A DNA stretch of 64,000 nucleotides from Posidonia oceanica (Eukaryota > Streptophyta > Magnoliopsida > Alismatales > Posidoniaceae), in the NCBI GenBank assembly GCA_037176725.1, contig JAZBRS010000044.1:9300001-9364000 (forward strand). Reading direction: 5' to 3'. The translations under genes were made by a program, and so were the position numbers. Positions 44,561 through 55,608 of the stretch are shown here, piece after piece. A model generated the notes under the pieces. The model was given only the letters and a program-made list of their open reading frames with translations. It was not told where the DNA came from and searched no databases. How positions within the stretch are numbered: position 1 is the first letter of the stretch; each line of letters starts with the position of its first letter.

Positions 44561-47002
44561 ATGCGAAAATGGGATATCTACACATACGACTACGTCGCAG
44601 AAATGTATGCGGAAGTCACACGGTCAAGGAGGGTCTACAGACCTGTAGCCCCAACGGCCGGGCCTTACCCCCCAGAATCTACTCCACCAGCAGGCCAACC
44701 ACTACCAGCAGGCCAACTTGTGCCATCGAGCCAACCACTAGCAGGCCAATCCCCTGGTCCCATCTCTGCAGAACCCACTACCAGAGCCACTCCTCCTACC
44801 TCCAAAAAGGACCAGCCGTCAGCTGACATCACGGCCCAGCTGAAAAAAGTGAAGGTTGATGTCTCCATTTAGGACCTAATTCATTCATCCCGCGAACACC
44901 GTGAGGCTTTCCTCCACATGTTCCAGGCCGCTCATGTGTCCCAATCCATCGAGTCTGCAACCTTGGAGAATATGGTGGGTATTATCGCGGAGCCGCAAGT
45001 CATCTCTTTCTCAAGCGATGAACTGCCTCTAGTGGGGACTAACCACAATCAACCCCTGTTTATCACGGTGCAGTTCAAAAGTTTCCGCATTCCCCTCTCG
45101 CTGGTTGACAATGGGTCAGGCCTTAACGTCTGTCCCCTGCGTACAGCATTGAAGCTCGGATTCAAAGCCGAGGACATCACACCAGCCGTGAAGGGAATGA
45201 CCTCTTTTGACAATACGCACCATGACTCCTTGGGGATCTTGGTTATTGCTCTTTCTATTGGTCCGGTTGTATTTGATGTAGAATTCTATATCGTCGACTT
45301 AGAGCCCTCTTTTAATCTCCTGCTTGGGCACCCTTGGCTGCACAAGCATCAAGTGATTCCCTCAACCCTCCACCGCATGATCAAGTTCCGCTGCGGCGAC
45401 AACGTTATCGTTGTCATGGTGGAAAATTTTGATGAGGAGCGAGGCGAGGCGGTCTCGTCTGTCTCCCAATAGACTATCCAATTTGACCCTAAGCCCTCTG
45501 ATACCATGTACCATGTTAACCGGTTTGAGTCGGTTAACTACATCCCTGATCTTGAACGTGTCAGCTCTTTGGTCGTTCATTGCAACCCCTCCTGGATGGT
45601 TGAGAACATTTGCCGTAGGTGGGGCTATGTGAAAGGAATGCCACTTGGGCGACACGGCCAAGGAATCGCCGAGCCAGTTGCAGCTGAGGAAAGAAGAGAT
45701 TTTGAAGGCTTGGGGTATGAATGGCAGCCCTGCGACGGTGAGCGCCTGCACTTGAGGAATCAGAAGCTCATAATTCCTCGAGACCTCACTAACTTTGTCA
45801 GTGCAGGTCTTCTTGACCTGAATACGAGCCCAGCCTCAGCCCAGCCAGTATCGTGCCAGAGCCCCCCACTGCGGACAGAGGAGTGGGTCTACATAGAAGA
45901 CTACTATTCAGATGAGGAGCAATCTGGCATGGTTGTCCCAGCTCAGTCCAACAGGGAGCTCCAGTCCAACCCTACAACCTCCCGGTCAATTTGCCTGGCC
46001 CTTCCCTCTACTGATACAATGGCAGATTCAGCAACCTCTATGTCAGGGATGACAGCTTCTCTCCCTTCTGCAGCTTCATCAGTGCCTTTAACAGCTACAT
46101 CGATAGCTCCAGTGTCAGGAGCACACCTTCAGGCACTAGCCACCTATCCACTCGCGGCCACAGCCGCACTAGTATAGAGGTTACCATCTCCGACGGCGCA
46201 GTCAGTCAAGTCAGGTGACATCGAGACTCGACCCACTTCATCAGCAGCACTACAAGCAAAGCAGGCGGCTCCATCAGTCATATAGCCATCAGCTTTAGCA
46301 GATCCAACCTTGTGGTGGGCCCCCGCGGCTGGTACAATGAGACAACCACCATCACTCACGGGTGCCGGTGCTTTGTCCCCCAGCATAATCGTCCAGCCGT
46401 CGGACCTCCAGAAGAGCGCCTCTGCCTCCCCTCTAGCCATAGCACTGACCCTGTCGGCACAACAGCCAATCGCAGCATTGGCCGGCCTGTTCGCGTCCCT
46501 GATTGCCACAGTACCGCGATCGGCTACACCAGGAGATCAGCCAGCCAGCCAGCTAGCAATAGAGCAGATGCCCTAGGCAGTGGTATGCCTGGCAGCCGGA
46601 GCAGACCCCGTAGGCGAAGGAATCGCCGGGCAGGACTCTAAAGAGGCCGTCTGTGCCTACTACGTCGACACACCCTCGGATGATGAGGGGGGTGCGACTG
46701 CAGAAGCCCTGGTGGATGATATGCTCAGAGACTTGGAACTGCTTTTCCAAGAACAACTCATGGCGCTAGCTGAGGACGCCACCGAGCAGCAGGTGTTGAG
46801 GAAAGGGAAAGTCGTGGCCACAGATCCCTCCCTGCCGCAAGACCATTCCTCAATCATGGTCTTGGAAGAAGAACCAGAGGCAGCACCCACTAGACCAGAC
46901 GAGTTGATCACTCCGCAGCTAGAGGGCGGGTCTAGATGGTTCGTGCAGCACATGCCCCGCACGGGCGGTGCATATGGCGATAGAACACAGTTAGTCGCCT
47001 AG
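44561..47002 (+). pseudogene. pro: Gag-pro linker and protease region of element B
   Basis: A proline-rich linker (PPAGQPLPAGQ) is followed by the Tat-type retropepsin (44918-45472). The catalytic segment is SLVDNGSGLNVCP, where Asp-Asn-Gly replaces the usual Asp-Ser/Thr-Gly; then KLGF and the second conserved loop FNLLLGHPWLHKH. After a TAG at 45470 the frame continues through the conserved spacer (MYHVNRFESVNYIPDLE; GRHGQGIAEP; LGYEWQPCD) and a low-complexity Ser/Ala/Gln region to 47002. All pieces share one frame with gag. A frameshift follows before RT. Confidence 0.82.
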
Positions 47003-47136
47003 AGGACAGTTACTCGCTCCCAACACTTCCCGCGAGTACATCTGAGAACGCGAAGGAGGGGACAGCAGCAGTCGCAGCACAGGCAGTGATAGAGGTAACA
47101 GTCTCAGCAGTCCCAGCAGTCTAGGCAGCCCCAGCA

Positions 47137-48885
47137 GTGACAGCAGTGTCAGAACAGGCAGAGCAGCCGGATCAGTTAGCAAGACCAGGGGCCACTCAAG
47201 CAGACGTCACCCACCGAGCTTACAGAAACACTTGGGTGAGCGTGACCATCCTAAGGCGTCATCAGGATCAAGAGGCAGAACATGTTCACTCCTTCGACAT
47301 TACAGGCCCAACATTTGAGAAGGAGATCCTCTTGGAACTCATTGCATATGAGGAGGAGGATGATACAGGCATAGATGAGAATGATGAACCACCGCCTGAG
47401 TTCCAGCCTTATGATGATGACCCAGAAGGGCCCAACCTCCATGTAGAAGAAGAGACGGAAGTAGTCAATATTGGCACAGCCACAGATATTAAGGAGGTCC
47501 GCATCAGCGCCCAACTGATGCCCCAGGCTAGAGCAGAGTTCATTGCATTCCTTATGGAATATGCAGATGTCTTTGCCTAGAGCTATGAAGACATGGTCGG
47601 TCTTGATGTTGAGATTGTAGTGCACAACCTACCTCTGGATCTAGACGCGAGGCTGGTAAAGCAGAAGCTCTAGAAGTGGTGACCACAGTGGCTGCTCAAA
47701 ATCAAGGAGGAAATCATGAAGCAGCATAGCGTTGGTTTTCTCAAGGTCGTCCTCTATCCAGAATGGCTCGCGAATGTTGTGCTAGTGCCCAAGAAGGACG
47801 GTCGGGTCCGTATGTGCATTGCTTACAGGGATCTGAACAAAGCTAGTCCTAAGGACGACTTCCGTCTACCACACATTGACGTCCTAGTGGACAACACTGC
47901 AAGGCATAAGATGCTCTCCTTCATGGATGGCTTCTCCGGCTACAACCAGATTAGGATGGCAGAAGAAGACATGGAAAAGACCTCATTTATCACCCTCTGG
48001 GGAGTCTTCTGCTGTCAAGTCATGCCGTTTGGGCTTAAGAATGCCGGAGCAACATATCAGAGGGCGATGACGGTATTGTTCCACAACCTCATGCACCAAG
48101 AAGTTGAGGTCTACGTGGACGATATTATTGCCAAGTCTAGAGAGCCTGAAGATCACCTCATCTGCCTCATGAAGCTCTTTTATCGCCTGAGGAAGTACAA
48201 GCTTCACCTCAACCCCAGCAAATGTGTATTCGGGGTATCATCTGGCAATCTGTTGGGCTACATTGTCAGCCAGAGGGGAATTGAAGTGGACTCGAGCAAG
48301 GCCAAAGCCATCGTGGACATGCCACCCCCCAAGACTGAGAAGGAAGTCAGAGGCCTGCTGGGGCGTCTGCAATATATCAATCGGTTCATTGCATAGCTCA
48401 TGCCTATCTGCGAACCGATTTTCAAGCTCCTAAGGAAGAACGCACAGATCAACTGGTGCGAGGAGTGCCAAGCTACATTTGATAAGATCAAGCAGCTCCT
48501 AATCAAGCCTCCTGTCCTGGTTACTCCCGTGCTAGGGAGACCTCTGATTCTCTACCTTTCTACGACACAGTATTCCATAGGCGCCGTCTTGGGCCAACAT
48601 GATGAAACAGGTAGAAAGGAGTGCGCTATCTATTACCTGAGCAAGAAGTTCACTGATTGCGAAGCCAGGTATAGCACCATAGAGAAAACCTGCCTGTCTC
48701 TTATCTGGGCTATGCTGAAGCTAAGGCATTACATGATGGCGCACCTGGTCCAGCTCCTATGTCGGCACGACCCCATCAAGTTCCTTTCTCAAAAGCCGGC
48801 CATGGTAGGCCGATGCATCAAGTGGCAGGTGTTATTGTCCCAGTATGACGTCACCTTTGTCATGCAGAAGTCCATGAAGGGGTAG
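47137..48885 (+). pseudogene. pol: Reverse transcriptase and first RNase H of element B
   Basis: RT runs from about 47720: PKKDGRVRMCIAYRDLN (the family usually has Asp where Ala stands), SFMDGFSGYNQI with the first catalytic Asp, MPFGLKNAGATYQRAM and the catalytic YVDDIIAKS near 48113. The connection domain contains PPPKTEKEVRGLLGRLQYI. RNase H follows (48400-48885; GAVLGQHDETGRKE, AIYYLSKKFTDCEARYS, EKTCLSLIWA). Stops at 47578, 48394 and 48883 are TAG; the last two stand where Tat elements usually have Gln. This stretch is in a different frame from the protease region. Confidence 0.88.
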
Positions 48886-49458
48886 GCCATGGCAGATCAT
48901 CTGACTGACTTTCCACTGCCTGAGTACCAGCCGCTGTAGACGTAGTTCCCTGATGAGGACATTCTGTTTACCATGGAGGACTTAGAGCAGAAGGATCCTA
49001 AGGACGAACTACAGTGGCATCTGTACTTCGATGGTGCATTCAATAAAAGGGGCAGAGGCATCGGTGCCGTCTTAGCAACGCCATAGGGAGAGCTGATCCC
49101 ATTTGCAAGGAAGATGACATTCCCTTGCACCAATAATGAGGCAGAGTATGAAGCCTGCATTCTGGGACTGCAAGTCGCACTTGAGCATGATGTGCGCAAG
49201 CTGCATGTACACGGAGATTCGATGCTGGTCATCTCCTAGGTCAACGGCGATTGGAAGACCAAGGACCCCAAGCTAGTACCTTACCATGAATGCTTGCTGA
49301 AGCTGATAGAAGTATTTGAAAGCATCCGCTTCACATACATGGACAGAGCCAAGAACGCCTATGCAGATGCTCTGGCAACCTTAGCCTCTTGGCTCACTAT
49401 ACCCGAGTATCGTGTAGTAGACGTATTAGTCACTCGTATGGAATAGCCCGCACACTGC
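48886..49458 (+). pseudogene. Second, archaeal-type RNase H of element B
   Basis: A second RNase H domain lies between the first one and integrase. Its four acidic residues are visible: Asp in YFDGAFNKRGRG (49027), Glu in NNEAEYEACILGL (49135), Asp in HGDSMLVIS (49213) and Asp in AYADALATLAS (49363). Two RNase H domains in tandem are diagnostic for the Tat lineage (Ogre/Retand group) of Ty3/gypsy. TAG stops lie at 49084, 49239 and 49444, each in a context where the family has Gln, plus two near 48938-48945. Confidence 0.87.
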
Positions 49459-50739
49459 ATGAGCATCGAGGAAGCGGATCCAGCAGAGGAACTTTCATGG
49501 AACCATGACATCAAGGTCTTCCTGGAATCTGGTGGCCTCCCACCATACACCTCAGTAGCAGACAGAAAGACTCTGGTGCGTCTGGCGTTAAAGTACGTGA
49601 TAGGGGCAGGACATCTGTATAGAAGATCTTACAACCAGATGCTCCTACACTGCGTAGACAAGAAGGAGGCCGACACACTGATGCTCCAAGTCCATGCAGG
49701 GACCTGCGACCCTCACATGAACAGTGTGTTGCTGGCCAAGAAGATTATGCTCCAAGGTTACTTTTGGTCAACCATGGAGGCAGACTGCTGCCAGTTTGTG
49801 CGCAGATGCCATAGCTGCCAAATCCATGGGAACTTCATACACGCTCCCCCACAGGAATTGCATAGCATATCTTCGCCATGGCCTTTCTCCACTTGGGGGA
49901 TCGATGTCATCGGTGCCATACATCCAGCAGCCTCCAATGGTCATCGCTACATTCTGGTAGCGATCGACTACTTTACTATGTGGGTGGAAGTAGCCTCCTA
50001 CAAGACAGTCACTGCCGCAGCTATAGAGAGGTTTATTAGAAACAATATCGTAGCCCGGTATGGGGTCCCGCACGCGCTCATCTCTGATAATGGCTCAAAC
50101 TTTATAGCCAAGAGGATCGAAGACTACCTGCAAAGCTTCAATATCAAACATCACCGATCCTCGCCTTATCGGCCACAGATGAACGGTGCAGTAGAGAGTG
50201 CCAATAAGGACCTTGTCAAGATCTTGAAAAAGATGGCAGAGACTCACAAGGACTGGCATGACAAGCTTCCGTACGTACTCTGGGAGTACAGGACATCAGT
50301 CCGAACCTCGACAGGAGCAACGCCTTACTTGCTAGTGTACGGCATGGAAGCAGTACTGCCTGTTGAAGTAGAGATCCCCTCATTGCGGATCCTACGAGAA
50401 GCTGAACTAGAAGAAGCAGAATGGGTCGAAGACTGCTGCATCTAGCTAAACCTGATCGATGAGCATAGGCTGTAGGCCATGCATCATGCTCAGTGTTACC
50501 AGAAGCGTTCGGCCAGAGCATACTTGAAGAAGGTTAGGCCCAGAAGCTTCCATCCAGGGGATATGGTCCTTCGAGCCATCCATCTCCCCGACGGCCGAGG
50601 CAAATTCCGGCCCAACTGGCGTGGCCCCTTTCTGATCAAGCAGGTCTTCTCCGACGGCGTAGTAGTCCTTGAGGACATGGACCAGGTTGAACAATCGGAA
50701 CCGATCAACGCATGCTACCTCAAGAAGTACTACCGGTAG
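49459..50739 (+). pseudogene. int: Integrase of element B
   Basis: The HHCC finger (VHAGTCDPHM to CHSCQ, about 49690-49820) is intact. The DDE residues are visible in WGIDVIGAI (49899), LISDNGSNF (50079) and MNGAVESANKD (50179). The C-terminal module (GDMVLRAI, RPNWRGPFLI, CYLKKYYR) ends at TAG 50737. No chromodomain follows, unlike element A. Interrupting TAG stops at 50443 and 50473 occupy usual Gln positions. This is the best-preserved coding part of the Tat element, with nearly 330 codons open. Confidence 0.9.
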
Positions 50740-52336
50740 CCCACCACGGTTATCTTGTAGAGCCCCCTCTCTCCCATTTCTTGCATCTACTCTCACATGC
50801 ATTTTAGCCATGTTTATCTTATCAGCAAAAAGAAAAAACAAGAGAAAGAGAGATGTATACATACCATGTGCATTACTATCATAGCCTGATGACGAAAATC
50901 GGAGATGCTTGCCTGCTCTGGAAAGAGTATCCTCTACCTCACCTGACACTACTTAGATGTCCTAACCAGTGAGGGAGCCACCATCCAGTGAGGGCAGACG
51001 AAATGTCCAAACTTTTCTAGGACTTACACCTCTAGAGGGAGATAAAATCCTAGGGTGTGAGTGAGTGTGAGCAAAACACACATGTCTAAGCCTGGGTACA
51101 AAAGAAAAGGGGAATAGAAGGTGAAGACAGAAGTCGACCTTAGAGATAGAGGTGTGCAGCATAACCCTGTCCCTCCAAATTGCTTTGGAGATGATCCAGA
51201 ATCCGCACCTGGGAATTTGCAACCTTGCAAGGCCTAGCCCCCATCTCAAAACCAGGCGCCCATTACCTCTAAGTCAGGGACAGCAGAAGCCTGTGAGCCT
51301 AAAAAAAGAAGAAGAAGAAAAAAAAGCAACAGCAAAAAAAAAACAAACACAAAACAAAAAGAGGGAGGACAAAAGTCAACCTCAGAAAAAAGGCAAGTAG
51401 TGTGATCCCGCCCCCTTCTGCCTATCTTAGAGAAGAACCAAAGTTTGCGCTTGGGAAATACACAAATTCCATGGGGCCTAGCCACTCTTCTCTTGCAGCA
51501 GCTCCCCAGCTCCGAACCAGGTGCCCATTACCACTAAGCCAAGGGTAGGGGAAACCTGCACACCTAAGTGGGAGCAAAAGAAACAAGAAAAACGAAAAGA
51601 GTAGGTGTAGGTCCTTGAGAGTTTGGCATAGAGCCCGTCCTCACTACACCACCACCCAAGCACCACCAATACTCGTTCCAGAGTGCCACCAACAGTTAGG
51701 AGTCTGAGTAGAGTCTAGTGAGTCAGAGACCACTCTTTTCGTTTGCAGCAGGCATCAAGCACTCCATATGCTGAGGGCAATAGGTTTAGTATAGATCATG
51801 CATGCATCTATCTACTATCAAATCATCTCCCTTGCCCTTTTCCTCCCACTCTGCAAGGCTTAGTTAGGCGCTGGGACAGTACTTCTGCCAAGGCAGGTTG
51901 ACTGCCTCCAAGCCTTAGAGTAGTCTATTACTGTCGGTGCAGTAGCTTAGGGAGTGCATCAGCAGTCAGAGATAGGGCAATCGCTTCAGAGGTAGCGGGA
52001 CAACCTTGGCACCTCAGGACTCCTCGTGGGCCGTCGGGCTTGCACAATCAGGCAAAGCCCCTAATCTTTGTGCGACTTTGCTCCGGGCAGACAAAGTCTC
52101 TTTTTGCTTGCCCCTTTTGCTCCATGTAGGACAGGGACAAGCGTACCCCCTTTGTGACTTCACTCCGGACGGACGAAGCCCCCTTTCCCTTGCTGCCTCA
52201 CTCCACACGGGCGAGGACAAGAGTGCCCCTTGTGTGACTTCGCCCTGTGCAGGCGAAGCCCCCTTTTACATAACCGAATGTGCTTGAATTTTGTGGTCTG
52301 ATTGCTAGCTCTAGCATATGAACTGCTTTATCTGCT
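50740..52336 (+). other. Element B spacer between integrase and accessory ORF
   Basis: Non-coding. It contains an imperfect direct duplication of about 190 bp (51130-51320 and 51395-51590, both with GGCCTAGCC, CCAGG(C/T)GCCCATTACC and CTAAG(T/C)C words). At 52065-52265 are three to four degenerate copies of a GTGACTTC(G/A)C(T/C)CC...GGACGAAGCCCCC module. That module is the complement of part of element E's big array (61190-63060). Confidence 0.65.
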
Positions 52337-53665
52337 TTGATATACACATCTGTTTCTCTAAAAGCCAGTATTGTATGCCTGCTCTTGAATCAGATTGATG
52401 AACAGCTCTGGCTTCAGGTACCCGAAGGCTTCACACCAGTTGCATGCATCTTCTTCTGTGCAATAGGCTTCCCTACTTTGGTGACCCCCACTCATTGCTC
52501 AGGGACTCTTCGTGATTGGATTCGCCAACTCACCGAGGGTGACCGTGAGAGGCTGCGCCTGTGGGGCCTCCCGTCCAAGCTTCTGAAAGCAGCTGATGTA
52601 GAGGTGAGCCGGCATCTTCTGTGTGCTGCAGCGAGATTTTGGAAACCCGCTCACCACGTCTTCCGCTTCGGTAAGGTAGAGCTGACCCCCACGCTGGAGG
52701 AAGTACGTCGGATCTGTGGCTTCTCCAAGTTAATGGGGCCCACCGTATTCATGAGGCGGGAAGGATATATTACAGCCCTACGGCTGCTGACTGGGCTCCT
52801 AACTGAGGAATGCTAGCAAAAGCTGATCTACACTAGCAGGCCCGAGCCCATGCTCAGCCTGGCATACTTTGACGAGGTTGCCAAGAAGCGCACTGAGCTC
52901 AGAGATGAACTATGGCTCTAGGGTTTCGTTACTCGCTTCTTAGGTGAGCTTGTATTCAGCCACAGTGGGATGACGATCGCGATCGAAGTCACCGAGATTG
53001 CACATGCTATGGTAACTCGGCAGATTGACCTAGCCCCAGTGGTTCTGGTGGAGACATACTGCGGACTGGACCGCATCTCCAACCGCTGCTGTAACTTTCA
53101 TGGTTGTGGGGCCTTAGTGCAAATTTGGCTAGTAGGACACCTAGGGGCATACATCCTGCACCCGTAGAGGATAGCTTTTGAGACATACTGCAGTAGCGGC
53201 CATGCCAAGACAATCAAGAATGTCTGTGAGGAATATGAAAGGCTAGAAACGCTAACGGATGATATAGTAACTTGGTGTATCATCCCGTCTACGGCCGAAC
53301 CCTTCACTGTCTTCTTCAGCACCCGCGACAGGAGACTAGTTGTGCTGCCAGGATTTACAGGAGGCGTTGAGTACCACCCCATCCAGGTGATGCGGCAATT
53401 CGGCTTTCAACAGGGTGCCTTTGTCAGTAGCATAGCATTCAACCTCCTCCGGCTCTACCCATTGAACACAACTGCTGCTACAGCAAGGTTGGCCAACCTC
53501 TTGCGTGATGGAGTGCAATCATCCGACATTACAGCTGTAAAGGGCTCAGGATATACTCCTGAGTATCTGACTGAAGTGCAGGGGCTCTGGCCCATTAACG
53601 AGATTCCACCTGGTGCACCTCTGTTTCCTGACACCAGGAGATCGAAGAAGGCCCGGACCAGCTAG
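52337..53665 (+). pseudogene. Accessory ORF of element B (DUF7745/plant-mobile-domain-like)
   Basis: A single frame of about 440 codons, interrupted by three TAG stops (52814, 52919, 53165), lies between integrase and the 3' arrays. Recognisable phrases are GDRERLRLWGLPSKLL, HHVFRFGKVELTPTLEEVRRICGF, FMRREGYITALRLL, CIIPSTAEPFTVFF and VLPGFTGGVEYHPIQVMRQFG, ending in a basic RRSKKARTS tail. The FGxxELTPTLEE phrase resembles plant proteins grouped as DUF7745, related in style to the plant mobile domain; this assignment is from memory. Element E carries the same ORF in the same position (63605-64000, minus), so it is a regular part of this family. Its function is unknown. The start codon is uncertain. 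Confidence 0.7.
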
Positions 53666-54276
53666 GGCGTTTGTACATCTGCATATCCCATTTTGAGTCT
53701 TGCTGTACTTTGTTCAGCCTGCTATAGGCGTGTAATCAAGACTTTGTTAATGCAAGGATGTTTTGTGCGATGTGCTTGCGTGTTTGGTTTGCTTTCCATA
53801 ACATAATGCATGCGTGGTCTCGCAATCATATCTTCAGCGTGCTGCTTTAGTTTCACAAATCTAGCCCATCAGATCCATGAGAAGAGCACTATCAGATCCT
53901 GACAGCTTGCAAGCTCAGAAGCAACTACCAACATTCTCAGCACCAAGGGAAACTACAAGAAGACCCTACAATCCACTTGGATGCCAGAATTTCTGCAGAC
54001 CAACGCTGTCAAGACGAGTAAAGCCATCAAGTGCTCCCGGCCGGATCTTCGCCGGGCTGGTAGCCCTAACTACTCGTTTGACAAGCACGTCAGCTTTGTG
54101 TATCGCTTTTTCGAAGCCATGGGCGCTTTGGCTGTCCCTTGGTATCATCCCTGATACCAGGGGCATCTTTCTTTGCTGCCCCATGGTATCATATCTCCAG
54201 CTGCATCCGGACTGACATGCCTAATAGTTGCGGGCCCATCCGTTTTCTTGCTCCGCCTTCGGATTTTGGTGCCCCT
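53666..54276 (+). other. Element B region downstream of the accessory ORF, with conserved hairpin
   Basis: Non-coding. At 54136-54163 two 12-base arms (CCCTTGGTATCA and TGATACCAGGGG, one mismatch) flank a 4-base loop. The same hairpin is at 63118-63145 in element E. Flanking words (GCTGGTAGCCCTAACT near 54056) also recur inverted in E near 61080 and 63210. Confidence 0.65.
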
Positions 54277-54640
54277 ATACCCTTTGCGGTCGATAAGTCC
54301 GAAACTTATCACTTTACAACCCTTCGTGGTCGATAAGTCTGAAACTTATCACACTTTAATCCTTTGTGGTCGATAAGTCCGAAACTTATCACTTTACAGC
54401 CCTTTGCAGTCGATAAGTTCGAAACTTATCACATTCAAATCCTTTGCGGTTGATAAGTCCGAAACTTATCACTATACAACCCTTTGCGGTCGATAAGTCC
54501 GAAACTAATCACATTCTAATCCTTTGCGGTCGATAAGTCCGAAACTTATCACTTTACAGCCCTTTGCGGTCGGTAAGTCCGAAACTTATCAGCAACCCTT
54601 TCGCGATCGATGGGTCCGAAACCTATCACCTTTCATCTTT
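54277..54640. repeat. Minisatellite type I, ~41-bp unit with stem-loop
   Basis: About nine units with CCTTTGCGGTCGATAAGTCC then GAAACTTATCAC. Each unit holds GATAAGT, loop CCGAA, ACTTATC, a perfect 7-bp stem. Spacing is 39-42 bp. It grades into the type II array. Confidence 0.9.
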
Positions 54641-55608
54641 CCTTTCCGTTTTGGTAAGTTGTGTACATACCAATCCTGATTTTCTTTCCGTTTTGATAAG
54701 TTGTGTGCTTATCAATCCTGGTTTTCTGTTCCGTTTTGATAAGTCGTGTACTTATCAATCCTGGTTTTCTATTCCGTTTTGATAAGTTGTGTACATATCA
54801 ATCCTGGTTTTCTGTTCCGTTTTGATAAGTCGTGTACTTATCAATCATGGTTTTCTGTTCTGTTTTGATAAGTGGTGTGTTTATCAATCCTAGTCTTCTA
54901 TTCTGTTTTGATAGGTTGTGTACTTATCAATCCTGGTTTTTTGTTCTGTTTTGATAAGTGGTGTACTTATCAATCCTGGTTTTCTGTTCCGTTTTGATAA
55001 GTCGTGTACTTATCAATCCTGGTTTTCTTTCCATTTTGATAAGTCGTGTACTGATCAATCCTCGTTTTCTGTTCCATTTTGATAAGTCGTGTACTTATCA
55101 ATCCTGGTTTTCTGCTCCGTTTTGATAAGTCGTGTACTTATCAATCCTGGTTTTCTATTCTGCTTTGATAAGTCGTGTACTTATCAATCCTGGTTTTCTA
55201 TTCCGTTATGATAAGTTGTGTACTTATCAATCCTGGTTTTCTGTTCCGTTTTGATAAGTCGTGTACTTATCAATCCTGGTTTTCATTCTGTTTTGATAAG
55301 TCGTGTACTTATCAATCCTGGTTTTCTTTCCATTTTGATAAGTCGTGTACTTATCAATCCTGGTTTTCTATTCCGTTTTGATAAGTCGTGTACTTATCAA
55401 TCCTGATTTTCTTTTTATTTTGATAAGTCGTGTACTTATCAATCCTGGTTTCCTTTCCATTTTGATAAGTCGTATACTTATCAATCCTGGTTTCCTTTCC
55501 GTTTTGAGAAGTCGTGTACTTATCAATCCTGGTTTCCTTTCCAATTTGATAAGTCGTGTACTTATCAATCCTAGTTCTCTGTTCTATTTTGATAAGTCTT
55601 GTACTTAT
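54641..55608. repeat. Minisatellite type II, ~43-bp unit with stem-loop
   Basis: About 22 units of the form TGATAAGT, loop CGTGT, ACTTATCA, then CCTGGTTTTC and a short variable word. The stem is a perfect 8 bp in most units. The core GATAAGT...ACTTATC is shared with type I, so both derive from the same hairpin. The array ends exactly where an inverted LTR begins (55609). Translated ORFs with repeated SCTYQSWF words are artefacts. Confidence 0.92.

Noticed and set aside
9481..53665. TAG as a reassigned or suppressed codon
   Set aside because: The host gene uses TAG as its normal stop, frameshifts accompany the TAGs, and CHG deamination explains them more simply.
54641..55608. Regular 43-bp repeats resembling a CRISPR array
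   Set aside because: Units are adjacent with no unique spacers, no cas genes exist, and the setting is a plant retroelement.
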